Shown here piece after piece: positions 44,400 through 54,600 of a stretch of 64,000 nucleotides of DNA. Source of the stretch: Micromonospora sp. NBC_01740 (GTDB lineage Bacteria; Actinomycetota; Actinomycetes; Mycobacteriales; Micromonosporaceae); assembly GCF_035920365.1 (NCBI RefSeq), contig NZ_CP109150.1:5518001-5582000 (forward strand), in the 5' to 3' direction. A program made the translations under genes and the position numbers. The notes beneath the pieces were generated by a model. The model was not told the origin of the DNA and searched no databases. It saw only the letters and a program-made list of their open reading frames with translations. Each line of letters begins with the position of its first letter. Position 1 is the first letter of the stretch.

Positions 44400-46196
44400 A
44401 TGAGTTCCGCACCCGTACGGCACGACCCGCCCACCGAGCCCGGCCCCGACGCCCTCGACGACACGAGCCCCTTCGCGGACCTCGGACTACGCGCCGAGCT
44501 GCTGGGCGCGCTGACCGCCCTGGGCTACGAGGAGCCCACTCCGATCCAGCGGGAGGCCATCCCACCCCTGCTGGCCGGTCGGGACCTGCTGGGCCAGGCC
44601 GCGACGGGTACGGGCAAGACGGCCGCCTTCGCGCTGCCGCTGTTGCAGCGGATGCCCGACGACCGGCCCGGCGGCGCCCCGGTGGCGCTCGTGCTCGTGC
44701 CCACCCGCGAGCTCGCGGTGCAGGTCTCCGAGGCGTTCCACCGCTACGGCAAGGACCTGGGCGCGCGGGTGCTGCCGATCTACGGCGGGCAGCCGATCGG
44801 CCGGCAGCTGCGCGCCCTGGACCTCGGGGTCGACGTCGTGGTCGCCACCCCGGGCCGCGCGCTGGACCACATCGCCCGGGGCACGCTCGACCTGGGCTCG
44901 CTGGCCACGGTGGTGCTCGACGAGGCCGACGAGATGCTCGACATGGGCTTCGCCGAGGACATCGAGGCGATCCTGGAGCACGCGCCGGAGCAGCGCCAGA
45001 CGGTGCTCTTCTCGGCGACGATGCCGGCGCGCATCGACGGGCTGGCCCGCAAGCACCTGACCGACCCGGTACGCATCCTCATCGCCCGCGAGCAGCCGGT
45101 GGCCGGCGAGGCGCCCCGGGTGCGGCAGAGCGCGTACATCGTCGCCCGGGCGCACAAGCCGGCGGCGCTGGGCCGGGTGCTGGACGTCGAGTCCCCCACG
45201 GCGGCGATCGTCTTCTGCCGCAGCCGCGAGGAGGTCGACCGGCTCACCGAGACCATGAACGGCCGGGGCTACCGGGCCGAGGCGCTGCACGGCGGGATGA
45301 GCCAGGAGCAGCGCGACCGGGTGATGGGCCGGCTGCGCACGGGCACCGCGGACCTGCTGGTGGCCACCGACGTGGCCGCCCGCGGCCTGGACGTCGAGCA
45401 GCTCACCCACGTGGTCAACTACGACGTCCCGTCGGCCCCCGAGTCGTACGTGCACCGCATCGGCCGGGTCGGCCGGGCCGGGCGGGAGGGCGTGGCGATC
45501 ACCCTCGCCGAGCCGCGCGAGCACCGGATGCTCAAGACCATCGAGCGGGTCACCGGCCAGCGCATCGCCATCGACAAGATCCCGACGGTGGCGGACATGC
45601 GCACCCGGCGGTTGGAGCTGACCCAGGGCGCCCTGCGGGAGAGCCTGCTGGAGGACGACCTCGACCCGTACCGGGCGATCGTCGAGTCGTTGACCGACGA
45701 GTTCGACCTGGTGGAGGTGGCCCTCGCGGCGGTGAAGCTGGCGCACGAGGCGACGTCGCCGGGCTCGGACGACGAGGAGGAGATCCCCCAGGTCCCCGTC
45801 CGGGGCCCGCGTGAGGGGCGGCCGGAGGCCGGTGGCCGGGGCGAGCGCCGGGGCGGTGCCCGGCCCCGCACCGGCGGCACCACCCAGGTCTTCATCGGGC
45901 TGGGCCGGCGCGCCGGGGTCCGCCCGCAGGACCTGGTGGGCGCGATCACCGGCGAGACGGGGGTCAGCGGCCGGGACATCGGCTCGATCGAGATCGCCGA
46001 CCGGTTCTCGCTGGTGGAGGTGCCCCAGAGCATCGCCGACGAGGTGATCGCCGGGCTGCGTGGCAGCACCATCAAGGGCCGCAAGGCGACCGTACGCCGG
46101 GACCGTGACGGCGACGGCGGCGGCGAGCGCCGCTTCGACGGGGCCGACCGGCGCGAGCGCCGCGACCGGGACTTCGACCGCCGCGACCGCCGCTAG
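44400..46196 (+). CDS. DEAD-box RNA helicase with DbpA-type RNA-binding domain
   Basis: A 598-residue ATP-dependent RNA helicase. Core motifs in order: Q motif (YEEPTPIQREAIP), motif I ATGTGKT, Ia PTRELAVQV, Ib TPGR, DEAD in VLDEADEMLD, SAT, then ATDVAARGLDVEQL and YVHRIGRVGRAGREG. After an Asp/Glu-rich linker, the segment VFIGLGRRAGVRPQDLVGAI to STIKGRKATVRR is a DbpA/CsdA RNA-binding fold, and the tail is an RGD/RRD-rich basic region. It likely helps ribosome assembly or mRNA turnover, especially in the cold. The Shine-Dalgarno ahead of ATG 44400 is weak. Confidence 0.95.
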   Translation: MSSAPVRHDPPTEPGPDALDDTSPFADLGLRAELLGALTALGYEEPTPIQREAIPPLLAGRDLLGQAATGTGKTAAFALPLLQRMPDDRPGGAPVALVLVPTRELAVQVSEAFHRYGKDLGARVLPIYGGQPIGRQLRALDLGVDVVVATPGRALDHIARGTLDLGSLATVVLDEADEMLDMGFAEDIEAILEHAPEQRQTVLFSATMPARIDGLARKHLTDPVRILIAREQPVAGEAPRVRQSAYIVARAHKPAALGRVLDVESPTAAIVFCRSREEVDRLTETMNGRGYRAEALHGGMSQEQRDRVMGRLRTGTADLLVATDVAARGLDVEQLTHVVNYDVPSAPESYVHRIGRVGRAGREGVAITLAEPREHRMLKTIERVTGQRIAIDKIPTVADMRTRRLELTQGALRESLLEDDLDPYRAIVESLTDEFDLVEVALAAVKLAHEATSPGSDDEEEIPQVPVRGPREGRPEAGGRGERRGGARPRTGGTTQVFIGLGRRAGVRPQDLVGAITGETGVSGRDIGSIEIADRFSLVEVPQSIADEVIAGLRGSTIKGRKATVRRDRDGDGGGERRFDGADRRERRDRDFDRRDRR

Positions 46197-46205
46197 GACG
46201 GTGTG

Positions 46206-46276
46206 GGCAGGGGCCTTCCCCTTCCCGCGCCCTGGACGAAGGAAGGGGCCCCTGCCGCGTGGCGGGGGCCCCTTCC
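46206..46276. terminator. Nested bidirectional terminator between helicase and lon
   Basis: GGAAGGGGCCCC (46241-46252) pairs perfectly with GGGGCCCCTTCC (46265-46276), with an inner GCC/GGC step. An alternative stem GGCAGGGG (46206-46213) with CCCCTGCC (46249-46256) shares the middle segment, so two hairpins exclude each other. It sits between converging stops. Confidence 0.88.
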
Positions 46277-46284
46277 TCGACGCC

Positions 46285-48615
<2,331 letters not shown>

Positions 48616-48637
48616 CGAACACCTGCTATCGCGTTGA

Positions 48638-48658
48638 GTTGAGCGTGTCCAACTCAAG
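48638..48658 (-). promoter_or_regulatory. HAIR-type HspR operator of lon
   Basis: On the minus strand CTTGAGT-N7-GCTCAAC, two mismatches from the HAIR consensus CTTGAGT-N7-ACTCAAG bound by HspR in actinomycetes. It is 23 bp before the lon start and overlaps the 3' end of the upstream small ORF. lon in Streptomyces is known to be in the HspR regulon. Confidence 0.78.
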
Positions 48659-48911
48659 TAACAAATCGTTCCCCTTGTTCCGGGCTGTGACCCAGGCCAC
48701 CTCCGCCCGTGGGACGGCGCTGCGGGCGCAGCAGCTCGCGCGCCAGGCCGCCGCCCCCGGCGACCGCCACGGCGAGCGGAATCGCCAGGCAGGTCAGCGC
48801 CAGTGCGGCGACGGTCCAGCCCGGCAGGCCGGCCACCGCGGCGACGCCGGTCAGCACGGCGAAGACGAGGAGCTTGCGACGGGTGCGGGCGATCGGGATC
48901 GCGACGGACAT
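48654..48911 (-). CDS. Small membrane protein of the metal-exporter operon
   Basis: An 85-residue protein with two predicted TM helices (about residues 13-33 and 33-52), a Gly-rich turn and a basic/hydrophilic tail ending GERFVT. I do not recognise a family. ATG 48911 follows GGGGAGA, and only 23 bp separate it from the exporter stop, so it is probably the last gene of the Mn-catalase/exporter operon. Its stop overlaps the HAIR box of lon. It may be an accessory subunit, but that is context only. Confidence 0.6.
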   Translation of the reverse strand: MSVAIPIARTRRKLLVFAVLTGVAAVAGLPGWTVAALALTCLAIPLAVAVAGGGGLARELLRPQRRPTGGGGLGHSPEQGERFVT

Positions 48912-48934
48912 CGGGATCTCCCCTCCGTACGGGA

Positions 48935-50041
48935 TCAGAGCAGGACGAGCAGGGCGGCGCCGACGGCTGCCGCCGGCACGGTGGTGACGACGGTGGCGAG
49001 CGCCGCCGAGTGCCGGCGCAGCGCGGCGAGCGGGATCAGCGCGTCGCCGTCCTGGCTGATCGCGTTGGCGACCAGGGTGGGCAGCGGCAGGCCGCCGCTG
49101 ACGTACAGGCCGGTGAAGACGATCTGCACCGCGCACCCGGGGATGAGGCCGATGCCGGCGCCGACCAGCACGCCGACGAGCCCGGTGAGGGCGAGCTGGG
49201 AGCCGTCGAAGCCCGTCGTGGTGGTCACCACCTGCCAGCCCAGGTACGCCACGGCCACCCAGACGGTGACGAAGGACGCCTCGTGCGCGCTGTGCCGCAA
49301 CGTCTCCCGCAACGAGCGGGGCTGCGCGGTCTCCAGGCTGTCGTCGGCCAGCTTCCCCCGCCCTCCGGCGAAGATCAGCGCCGCGGTGAGCGTGCCGAGC
49401 ACCCCCAGCGCCAGGTACGGGTCGACGCCCCCGAAGGATCGGGTCAGCGCGCCCGGGTCGACCAGTTGGAAGACCACCGGCACCGACACCGCGAACGCCG
49501 GCGTGGTCAGCCCCCAGAACGCCGTGGACGCCGGCACGCGGGGCAGCAGCCCGCCGAGCAGCCGCCGCGAGCCGGCCAGGTCCGGCCCGCCCGCGGCGGC
49601 CAGGCCGGCCGGCGCGGGCGCGGCGGCGACCCGGTGGTTGACCGCGCGGGCCGGGTCGATGCCGAGCGCGTCGACGACGTACCCGGTCACCAGGCCGACC
49701 GCGAAGAGCAGCGCGTGGATCTTGAGGGCGAACACGGGGTTCCAGGCGAGCACCACCCACGACGAGTCCCCCATGGTGGCCGCCAGGGCCGCGACCACGG
49801 TGCCGAAGGAGACCTTCCCCCGGGCGTAGAGCGGCATCAGGATGATCGCCCCGCCGCAGCCGGGGCTGACGCCCAGCAGGGCGCCGACCAGCGGACCGAG
49901 CCGGGGCCGGCTGGTGAGCCCGTCGGTGACCCGGTCGCCGTGGCGCCAGCGCAGCCAGCCGAAGAGCGCCACCATGACGGCGACGTAGACACCCACCTGC
50001 ATGAACGCGTCCGCGAGCGGGCGGAGCACGAGTTCGGTCAC
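48935..50041 (-). CDS. Putative 10-TM heavy-metal (manganese) exporter, ArsP_2-like
   Basis: A 368-residue membrane protein with about ten TM helices in two halves. Each half has the same landmark: SPGCGGAIILMPLY then MGDSSWVVLA in the first, IPGCAVQIVFTGLY then QDGDALIPLA in the second, showing an internal duplication. The PGCGG...PLY motif is that of the ArsP_2 group (formerly DUF2899), which is annotated as a heavy-metal or manganese transporter without experimental proof that I can cite. The gene lies 67 bp after manganese catalase, fitting a role in manganese handling. Confidence 0.75.
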   Translation of the reverse strand: MTELVLRPLADAFMQVGVYVAVMVALFGWLRWRHGDRVTDGLTSRPRLGPLVGALLGVSPGCGGAIILMPLYARGKVSFGTVVAALAATMGDSSWVVLAWNPVFALKIHALLFAVGLVTGYVVDALGIDPARAVNHRVAAAPAPAGLAAAGGPDLAGSRRLLGGLLPRVPASTAFWGLTTPAFAVSVPVVFQLVDPGALTRSFGGVDPYLALGVLGTLTAALIFAGGRGKLADDSLETAQPRSLRETLRHSAHEASFVTVWVAVAYLGWQVVTTTTGFDGSQLALTGLVGVLVGAGIGLIPGCAVQIVFTGLYVSGGLPLPTLVANAISQDGDALIPLAALRRHSAALATVVTTVPAAAVGAALLVLL

Positions 50042-50108
50042 GGCACACCTCCTCCGGTACGGTGCCGCCGGGCCGTCCGCCGCTCGCGGACGACCCGGCG
50101 CGACGGCG

Positions 50109-50978
50109 TCAGGTGAGCTTGCTCTTGACCTTGTTGACGGCGCCCTTGGCGAGGCCCGGGTTCGTGCCGTAGAGCCGCGGGTCGCCGGGCGGCAGGACCG
50201 GCTCGGGCGCGTGCGCGCGCGGGCTGTGGTCGTAGCGGAACTCGCCCTTGCCGTCGGGCGCCGGCCCGGACGCCCAGCGCCCCTCCGACGCGTCGGTGCC
50301 CGGCGAGAAGTCCAGGTACGTGTAGCTGAACTGCTCGGTGAACTCCTTGGAGTCCGGGAACGCGTCGGGCACCGGCATCTCCTCCAGGCCGTCCTCCTTG
50401 AGCTGCTCGATGGCCGCCATCCACATGTTCTGGTGCATGGTGTCGCGGGCCAGCAGGAAGCGCAGCATGTTCTTGACCCCGGGGTCGTCGGTCATGTTGA
50501 ACAGCCGGGCCACCTGGAGCCGGCCCTGCGCCTCGGCGGTGACGTTGAGCTGGAAGTCGGCCATCAGGTTGCCGCTGGCGGTGATGAAGGCGCCGTTCCA
50601 GGGCACGCCGTTGCTGTCGGTCGGCAGCGCTCCGCCGCCGCCGTGGATGAAGTGCGCCGGGTTCGACCCGCCGTAGATCGCGCCCACCATCGGGTTGTCG
50701 GCGGCGGCCTCCTGCAACGACAGCGGTGCGTTCTCCAGCAGCCGGGTGATCATCGTGGCGATCATCTCGACGTGGCCCATCTCCTCGGTGCCGACGTCGA
50801 GGAAGAGGTCCTTGTACTTGCCGGGCAGGCGGCAGTTCCAGCCCTGGTAGAGGTACTGGTTGGCGACGGTCATCTCGCCCCACTTGCCGCCCAGGATCTC
50901 CTGGAGCCGGCGGGCGAACGCGGCGTCCGGGCCGTCCGGCTTGGCCTCGAACTGCAGATCCTTCATGTGGCTGAACAC
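50109..50978 (-). CDS. Manganese catalase
   Basis: A 289-residue four-helix-bundle catalase with a dimanganese centre that breaks hydrogen peroxide to water and oxygen. Metal ligands are visible: Glu35 (GKWGEMTVANQYLYQ), Glu66 and His69 (TEEMGHVEM), and the second-half Glu/His set in NVTAEAQGRLQ and ARDTMHQNMW. GTG 50978 follows GAGGAGG. Length matches the short KatN/YjqC type with a C-terminal beta tail. It heads an operon with a metal exporter-like protein and a small membrane protein. Confidence 0.94.
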   Translation of the reverse strand: MFSHMKDLQFEAKPDGPDAAFARRLQEILGGKWGEMTVANQYLYQGWNCRLPGKYKDLFLDVGTEEMGHVEMIATMITRLLENAPLSLQEAAADNPMVGAIYGGSNPAHFIHGGGGALPTDSNGVPWNGAFITASGNLMADFQLNVTAEAQGRLQVARLFNMTDDPGVKNMLRFLLARDTMHQNMWMAAIEQLKEDGLEEMPVPDAFPDSKEFTEQFSYTYLDFSPGTDASEGRWASGPAPDGKGEFRYDHSPRAHAPEPVLPPGDPRLYGTNPGLAKGAVNKVKSKLT

Positions 50979-51064
50979 GTGTCCTCCTCGGTGCCGGTCG
51001 GGCTGTCACCGGGGCGGTTCCCACGACGGCCGGCCCTATCGGGCCAACCGGCGGCCCGACGGGG

Positions 51065-51796
51065 TCAACCTGTCGCGGGGAACGCGGGCAGCACCACCTC
51101 GAGGGCCACCCCGCGCGGTCGCAGCCGGTGCAGGCGCAGCCGTCCGCCGTCGGCGGCGAGCAGCCGCCGGACGATCCACAGCCCCAGCCCGGAGGCCCCG
51201 GCGGCGGGAGCGGGCCGGCGCAGCGCCTCGACGAGGGTCGGGTCGACCCGACCCTCGTCGGTGACGACGATGCGCAGACCGGAGCGGCCGAGCGCGGCGT
51301 GGATGCCGACGCGGCCCTCGGCCGGACCGTGCCGCAGCGCGTTCTCCACCAGGTTGGTCACCACCTGCCGGGTCCGCCGCCGCGGCACCGGGCAGCCCCC
51401 GGCCCGCCGCGTCACCCCGGTCAGCCGCCGGTGCGAGGGCACGAGGGCCGCCGCACCGCGCAGGACCTGCGCCAACGGCGCCGCCGGGTCCGCCGCCGGC
51501 GCGAGGGCCCCGGTGCCGGCGGCGGCGTCCCGCAGCAGGCCCTGCAGGTGTACGGCCTGCTCGTGGGCCAGTGCCGTGATGGCGCGCCGGTCGTCGCCGG
51601 TGAGCGGGAGCCTCTCGTCAGCGAGCGCCCGGGTGAGCGAGGTGAGGGCGCTGACCGGGGTGCGGAACTCGTGGCAGAGCACACGCAGCAGCAGTTCCGG
51701 GTCGGTGTCCAGGGCCGCCGGGTCGGCCGGACCGGGTTCGGGCCCTGCCCGCGGGAGCAGCCGCAACGGTCCCCGCCCCCCGCGCCGTCCGCGCAT
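51065..51796 (-). CDS. Cytoplasmic sensor histidine kinase
   Basis: A 243-residue kinase core without TM or recognisable sensor domain. H-box CHEFRTPVSALTSL with His42, N-box NLVENALRHG, and the G-box GASGLGLWIVRRLL are present; the D-box is weak (VTDEGR). So it has only DHp and ATPase parts, and must receive its signal from another protein or intracellular ligand. ATG 51796 follows GAGGGAGG. It is divergent from the LuxR-type response regulator, its probable partner. Confidence 0.82.
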   Translation of the reverse strand: MRGRRGGRGPLRLLPRAGPEPGPADPAALDTDPELLLRVLCHEFRTPVSALTSLTRALADERLPLTGDDRRAITALAHEQAVHLQGLLRDAAAGTGALAPAADPAAPLAQVLRGAAALVPSHRRLTGVTRRAGGCPVPRRRTRQVVTNLVENALRHGPAEGRVGIHAALGRSGLRIVVTDEGRVDPTLVEALRRPAPAAGASGLGLWIVRRLLAADGGRLRLHRLRPRGVALEVVLPAFPATG

Positions 51797-51854
51797 CCGC
51801 CCGACCTCCCTCGTTCGGCCGCATGATCGGTACCCGCTCGGGAACGGACCAGGC

Positions 51855-52496
51855 ATGCCCGCTCCCCCCGCCGTCCGGTTGGCCGTCGTGGACGACCATC
51901 CGCTGTTCGTCCGCGGGCTGGAACTGCTGCTGCCGGCCACGACCGACGGGCGGGCGGAGGTGGTGGGCTCCACCGGCGACGCGTCGGCCGCCGCCTCGCT
52001 GGTCAGCCGCTGCCTGCCCGACCTGGCGCTGGTCGACCTGCACATGCCGCCCCCGGGCGGGATCCGGGCCGTGGCGGCGATCCGGCGCACCACGCCTCGG
52101 GTGCGGGTGGTGGCCATGTCGGGCGCGGAGGACCCGGCTCCCGCCCTGGAGGCGCTGCGCGCCGGCGCCGAGGCCTTCCTGCCCAAGACCGCCGAGCCGG
52201 AGGAACTGCTGCCCCCGCTACTGGCCGTCCTCGACGGCTGGGCGGTGCTGCCGGGGCACCTGCTCCGTGCGTTGCTGCGTACCGGCCGGGCGACCCCGGT
52301 CGATCTGGACGACGAGGAACGGGCGATGCTCAAGGCCATAGCGGCGGGCCGCAGCACCGTCGAGATCGCCGAACGGATGCACGTCTCGGAACGCACCGTG
52401 AAGCGGATGACCGCCGCGCTGCTGCGGAAGTTGCGGGTCTCCACCCGCGCCGAGGCGGCGGCGCTCGCCGGTCACGCCGGTCTGCTCGGCGACTGA
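51855..52496 (+). CDS. LuxR-family response regulator
   Basis: A 213-residue regulator. Receiver: VVDDHPLFVRG, phospho-acceptor Asp61 (LALVDLHMPPPGG) and FLPKTAEP with the conserved lysine. DNA-binding part: LDDEERAMLKAIAAGRSTVEIAERMHVSERTVKRM. The first helix-turn-helix phrase LTxREx is replaced by LDDEER, a mild divergence. Divergently transcribed from the neighbouring soluble histidine kinase with a 58-bp gap, so they probably form one system sharing a promoter region. Confidence 0.88.
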   Translation: MPAPPAVRLAVVDDHPLFVRGLELLLPATTDGRAEVVGSTGDASAAASLVSRCLPDLALVDLHMPPPGGIRAVAAIRRTTPRVRVVAMSGAEDPAPALEALRAGAEAFLPKTAEPEELLPPLLAVLDGWAVLPGHLLRALLRTGRATPVDLDDEERAMLKAIAAGRSTVEIAERMHVSERTVKRMTAALLRKLRVSTRAEAAALAGHAGLLGD

Positions 52497-52586
52497 CCCC
52501 GGGCTTTGCGCCGAGCCGTTTTCCCGCGATAACGCGACGCGCCGAAATGAGGACGACGCGCATTGTTGCGGATTAGCCGTGGGATA

Positions 52587-52601
52587 GGTCAAACTTTGAC
52601 C
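52587..52601. promoter_or_regulatory. Palindrome upstream of lsr2
   Basis: GGTCAAA-C-TTTGACC is a perfect 7-bp dyad about 32 bp before the lsr2 ATG, in an AT-rich stretch. It may be an operator for autoregulation or another factor; no DNA-binding evidence can be read from sequence. Confidence 0.55.
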
Positions 52602-52632
52602 ACACCCCGCCCCACACAGGGAGTAATTGACG

Positions 52633-52980
52633 ATGGCGAGAAAAGTAATCACGGTCCTGACCGACGACCTCGACGGTGGAAAGGCCGACCGGACCGTCGA
52701 GTTCAGTCTGGACGGCGTGGCCTACACCATCGACGTATCCGACGAGAACGCGGGCGTGCTGCGCAAGGCCCTCGACCCTTACATCAACGCTGGCCGGCGG
52801 ATCGGTCGCGGAACCGCCGACACCGGGCGGGCGCCCCGGCGGGCAGGCACGCCGGGCGGCTCGGGAATGGACCGCGAGCAGAACCGGGCCATCCGGGAAT
52901 GGGCCACCAAGAACGGCTACAAGATTTCCGAGCGCGGCCGCATCCCGGTCGAGGTCGTGGAGGCGTACAAGAACCGCTGA
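52633..52980 (+). CDS. lsr2: Nucleoid-associated protein Lsr2
   Basis: A 115-residue H-NS-like protein that bridges AT-rich DNA and silences horizontally acquired genes in actinomycetes. The N-terminal oligomerisation part reads ARKVITVLTDDLDGGKADRTVEFSLDG, and the C-terminal AT-hook-like domain includes REWATKNGYKISERGRIPVEVVEAY with the DNA-contacting RGR at residues 101-103. AGGGAG precedes the ATG. It stands alone between a response regulator and an MFS exporter. Confidence 0.97.
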   Translation: MARKVITVLTDDLDGGKADRTVEFSLDGVAYTIDVSDENAGVLRKALDPYINAGRRIGRGTADTGRAPRRAGTPGGSGMDREQNRAIREWATKNGYKISERGRIPVEVVEAYKNR

Positions 52981-53297
52981 CCGGCGCCGGGCTCACGCTC
53001 GGGCTGGTGCGGGGTCACGCTGAGGAATCAGCGCGGCCCCGCCGGTCTTTCCCACGGCGATCCATTCGCACGACCCGCGCCCGCCAGCGGGCCCATTCCC
53101 GGCCCGCCACGATTGCACTTCGACCATCGCCGGGTCGCCGGGTCGCTTCGGATCGGCCGACAACGGCCCGTTCACCGGCCCGGCGAGCGTGATCATCGCC
53201 ACGATCGCCCCGGCGCGCAGCCGGGCCGCCACACTTCCCGAGTGTAATGAGCGACAGCTTTGTCGAGCATTACCGGCGCGGATCTCGGGGGTGGCGG
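52981..53297. other. Region between lsr2 and MFS gene
   Basis: 317 bp. The only open frame of note (minus strand, 52993-53232, 79 codons) starts at GTG and has a weakly hydrophobic N-terminus, but no family, no ribosome-binding site and no neighbour coupling, so I list it only as doubtful. No terminator hairpin for lsr2 is obvious. Confidence 0.4.
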
Positions 53298-54548
53298 ATG
53301 ACGCGATGGTGGAGCCAGACGGCCGGGGGGTTGCCCCGCGTCTTCTGGTACCTATGGTCGGCCACGCTGATCAACCGGCTGGGCAGCTTCGTCGCCATCT
53401 ACCTCGGCGTCTACCTGGTGTCGGTACGCGGCCTCAGTCCCGCGTACGCCGGGATCGTGATCGGGTTGCACGGAGCCGGCAGCGCGGCCGGTGGCGTGCT
53501 CGGCGGGATCGTCGCGGACCGGTGGGGGCGGCGGCCCGCCATGCTGACCGGAAACGTGGCCGCCGCGGCGGCGGCGCTGGCGCTGGGCCTGAGCGGGCAC
53601 CCCGTGGCGATCGCGGCCCTCACCCTGTTGCTCGGGCTCTGCCTGGGCGTCGCCCGGCCGGCCTTCACGGCGACCGTCATCGACGTGGTGGGCGAACGGG
53701 ACCGCCTGCGCGCGCTGACACTGAACTACTGGGCGATCAACATCGGGTTCGCCGTCGCCGCGACCGTGGCCGGCCTGCTGGTCCGGGTCGAGCCGCTGCT
53801 GCTGTTCGCGATCAACGCGGCGGTACTGCTCGGCACCGCCGCGCTGATCGGCCTGACCGTGCCCGAGTCGCGCCCCGCCCCGGTGACCGTCGCGCAGGTC
53901 GCCCGCGTCGACTCCGGCGGGCTCGGCACCGTGCTGCGGGACCGGGTCTTCCTGACCTTCACGGCCCTCACCGGGTTGGCCTGGCTCTGCATCGAGAGCA
54001 GCGCGATGCTGCCGGTGGCGTTGCAGGCCGATGGGCTGCCGGCGTCGGCCTTCGGGCCGGTCATCGCGGTCAACGGCCTGATGATCGTGCTGGGGCAGCT
54101 CTTCGTGCCCCGCCTGATCGGCCGCTTCGACCGGTCCCGCACCGTCGCCGTGGCCGTCGTGGTGATCGGCGCCGGCTTCGCCCTGACCGCGCTGGCCGAC
54201 GCCGTCTGGTTCTACGCGCTGACGGTGGGCGTCTGGACGCTCGGCGAGATGCTGATGACCCCGTCGAACTCGGCGCTGACCGCCGACCTGGCGCCGGCCG
54301 CCCAGCGCGGCCGCTACCAGGGCGTCTACTCGCTCGGTCACGCCTTCGCCAGCTTCGCCGGGCCGACGCTGGGCGGCCTGGTCGCCGCCCGGTTCTCCAC
54401 CGACGTCCTCTGGCTGGGGCTGTTCGGGCTGGCCCTGCTGGTGGCCGCCGGCAACCTCCTGGCGGTGCGGCCCCGGGCCCGGCGGATCACCGCCCTGCGG
54501 GCCGCCGCGGCGCCCGCCGCCCCGCGCGAGGCCGCGGCGCTGGCGTGA
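53298..54548 (+). CDS. MFS transporter
   Basis: A 416-residue, 12-TM major facilitator. The A-motif between TM2 and TM3, GGIVADRWGRRPAML, and the drug-transporter-like start FWYLWSATLINRLGSFVAIYL are visible, and a basic cytoplasmic loop separates the halves. It most resembles multidrug or metabolite H+ antiporters. I chose ATG 53298 (GGGGGTGG just ahead) over ATG 53247, which lacks a ribosome-binding site. Substrate unknown. The transcript ends at a strong terminator. Confidence 0.88.
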   Translation: MTRWWSQTAGGLPRVFWYLWSATLINRLGSFVAIYLGVYLVSVRGLSPAYAGIVIGLHGAGSAAGGVLGGIVADRWGRRPAMLTGNVAAAAAALALGLSGHPVAIAALTLLLGLCLGVARPAFTATVIDVVGERDRLRALTLNYWAINIGFAVAATVAGLLVRVEPLLLFAINAAVLLGTAALIGLTVPESRPAPVTVAQVARVDSGGLGTVLRDRVFLTFTALTGLAWLCIESSAMLPVALQADGLPASAFGPVIAVNGLMIVLGQLFVPRLIGRFDRSRTVAVAVVVIGAGFALTALADAVWFYALTVGVWTLGEMLMTPSNSALTADLAPAAQRGRYQGVYSLGHAFASFAGPTLGGLVAARFSTDVLWLGLFGLALLVAAGNLLAVRPRARRITALRAAAAPAAPREAAALA

Positions 54549-54553
54549 ACGCG

Positions 54554-54597
54554 CCGCCGCGGGGCCGCCAGGGTGCGCCCGGACGGCCCCGCGGCGG
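54554..54597. terminator. Bidirectional terminator after the MFS gene
   Basis: CCGCCGCGGGGCCG (54554-54567) pairs perfectly over 14 bp with CGGCCCCGCGGCGG (54584-54597) between converging stops at 54548 and 54601. Confidence 0.9.
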
Positions 54598-54600
54598 TCG

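Noticed and set aside
52993-53232. 79-codon minus-strand ORF between lsr2 and the MFS gene
   Set aside because: GTG start without a ribosome-binding site and no recognisable fold; kept only as doubtful within the intergenic entry.
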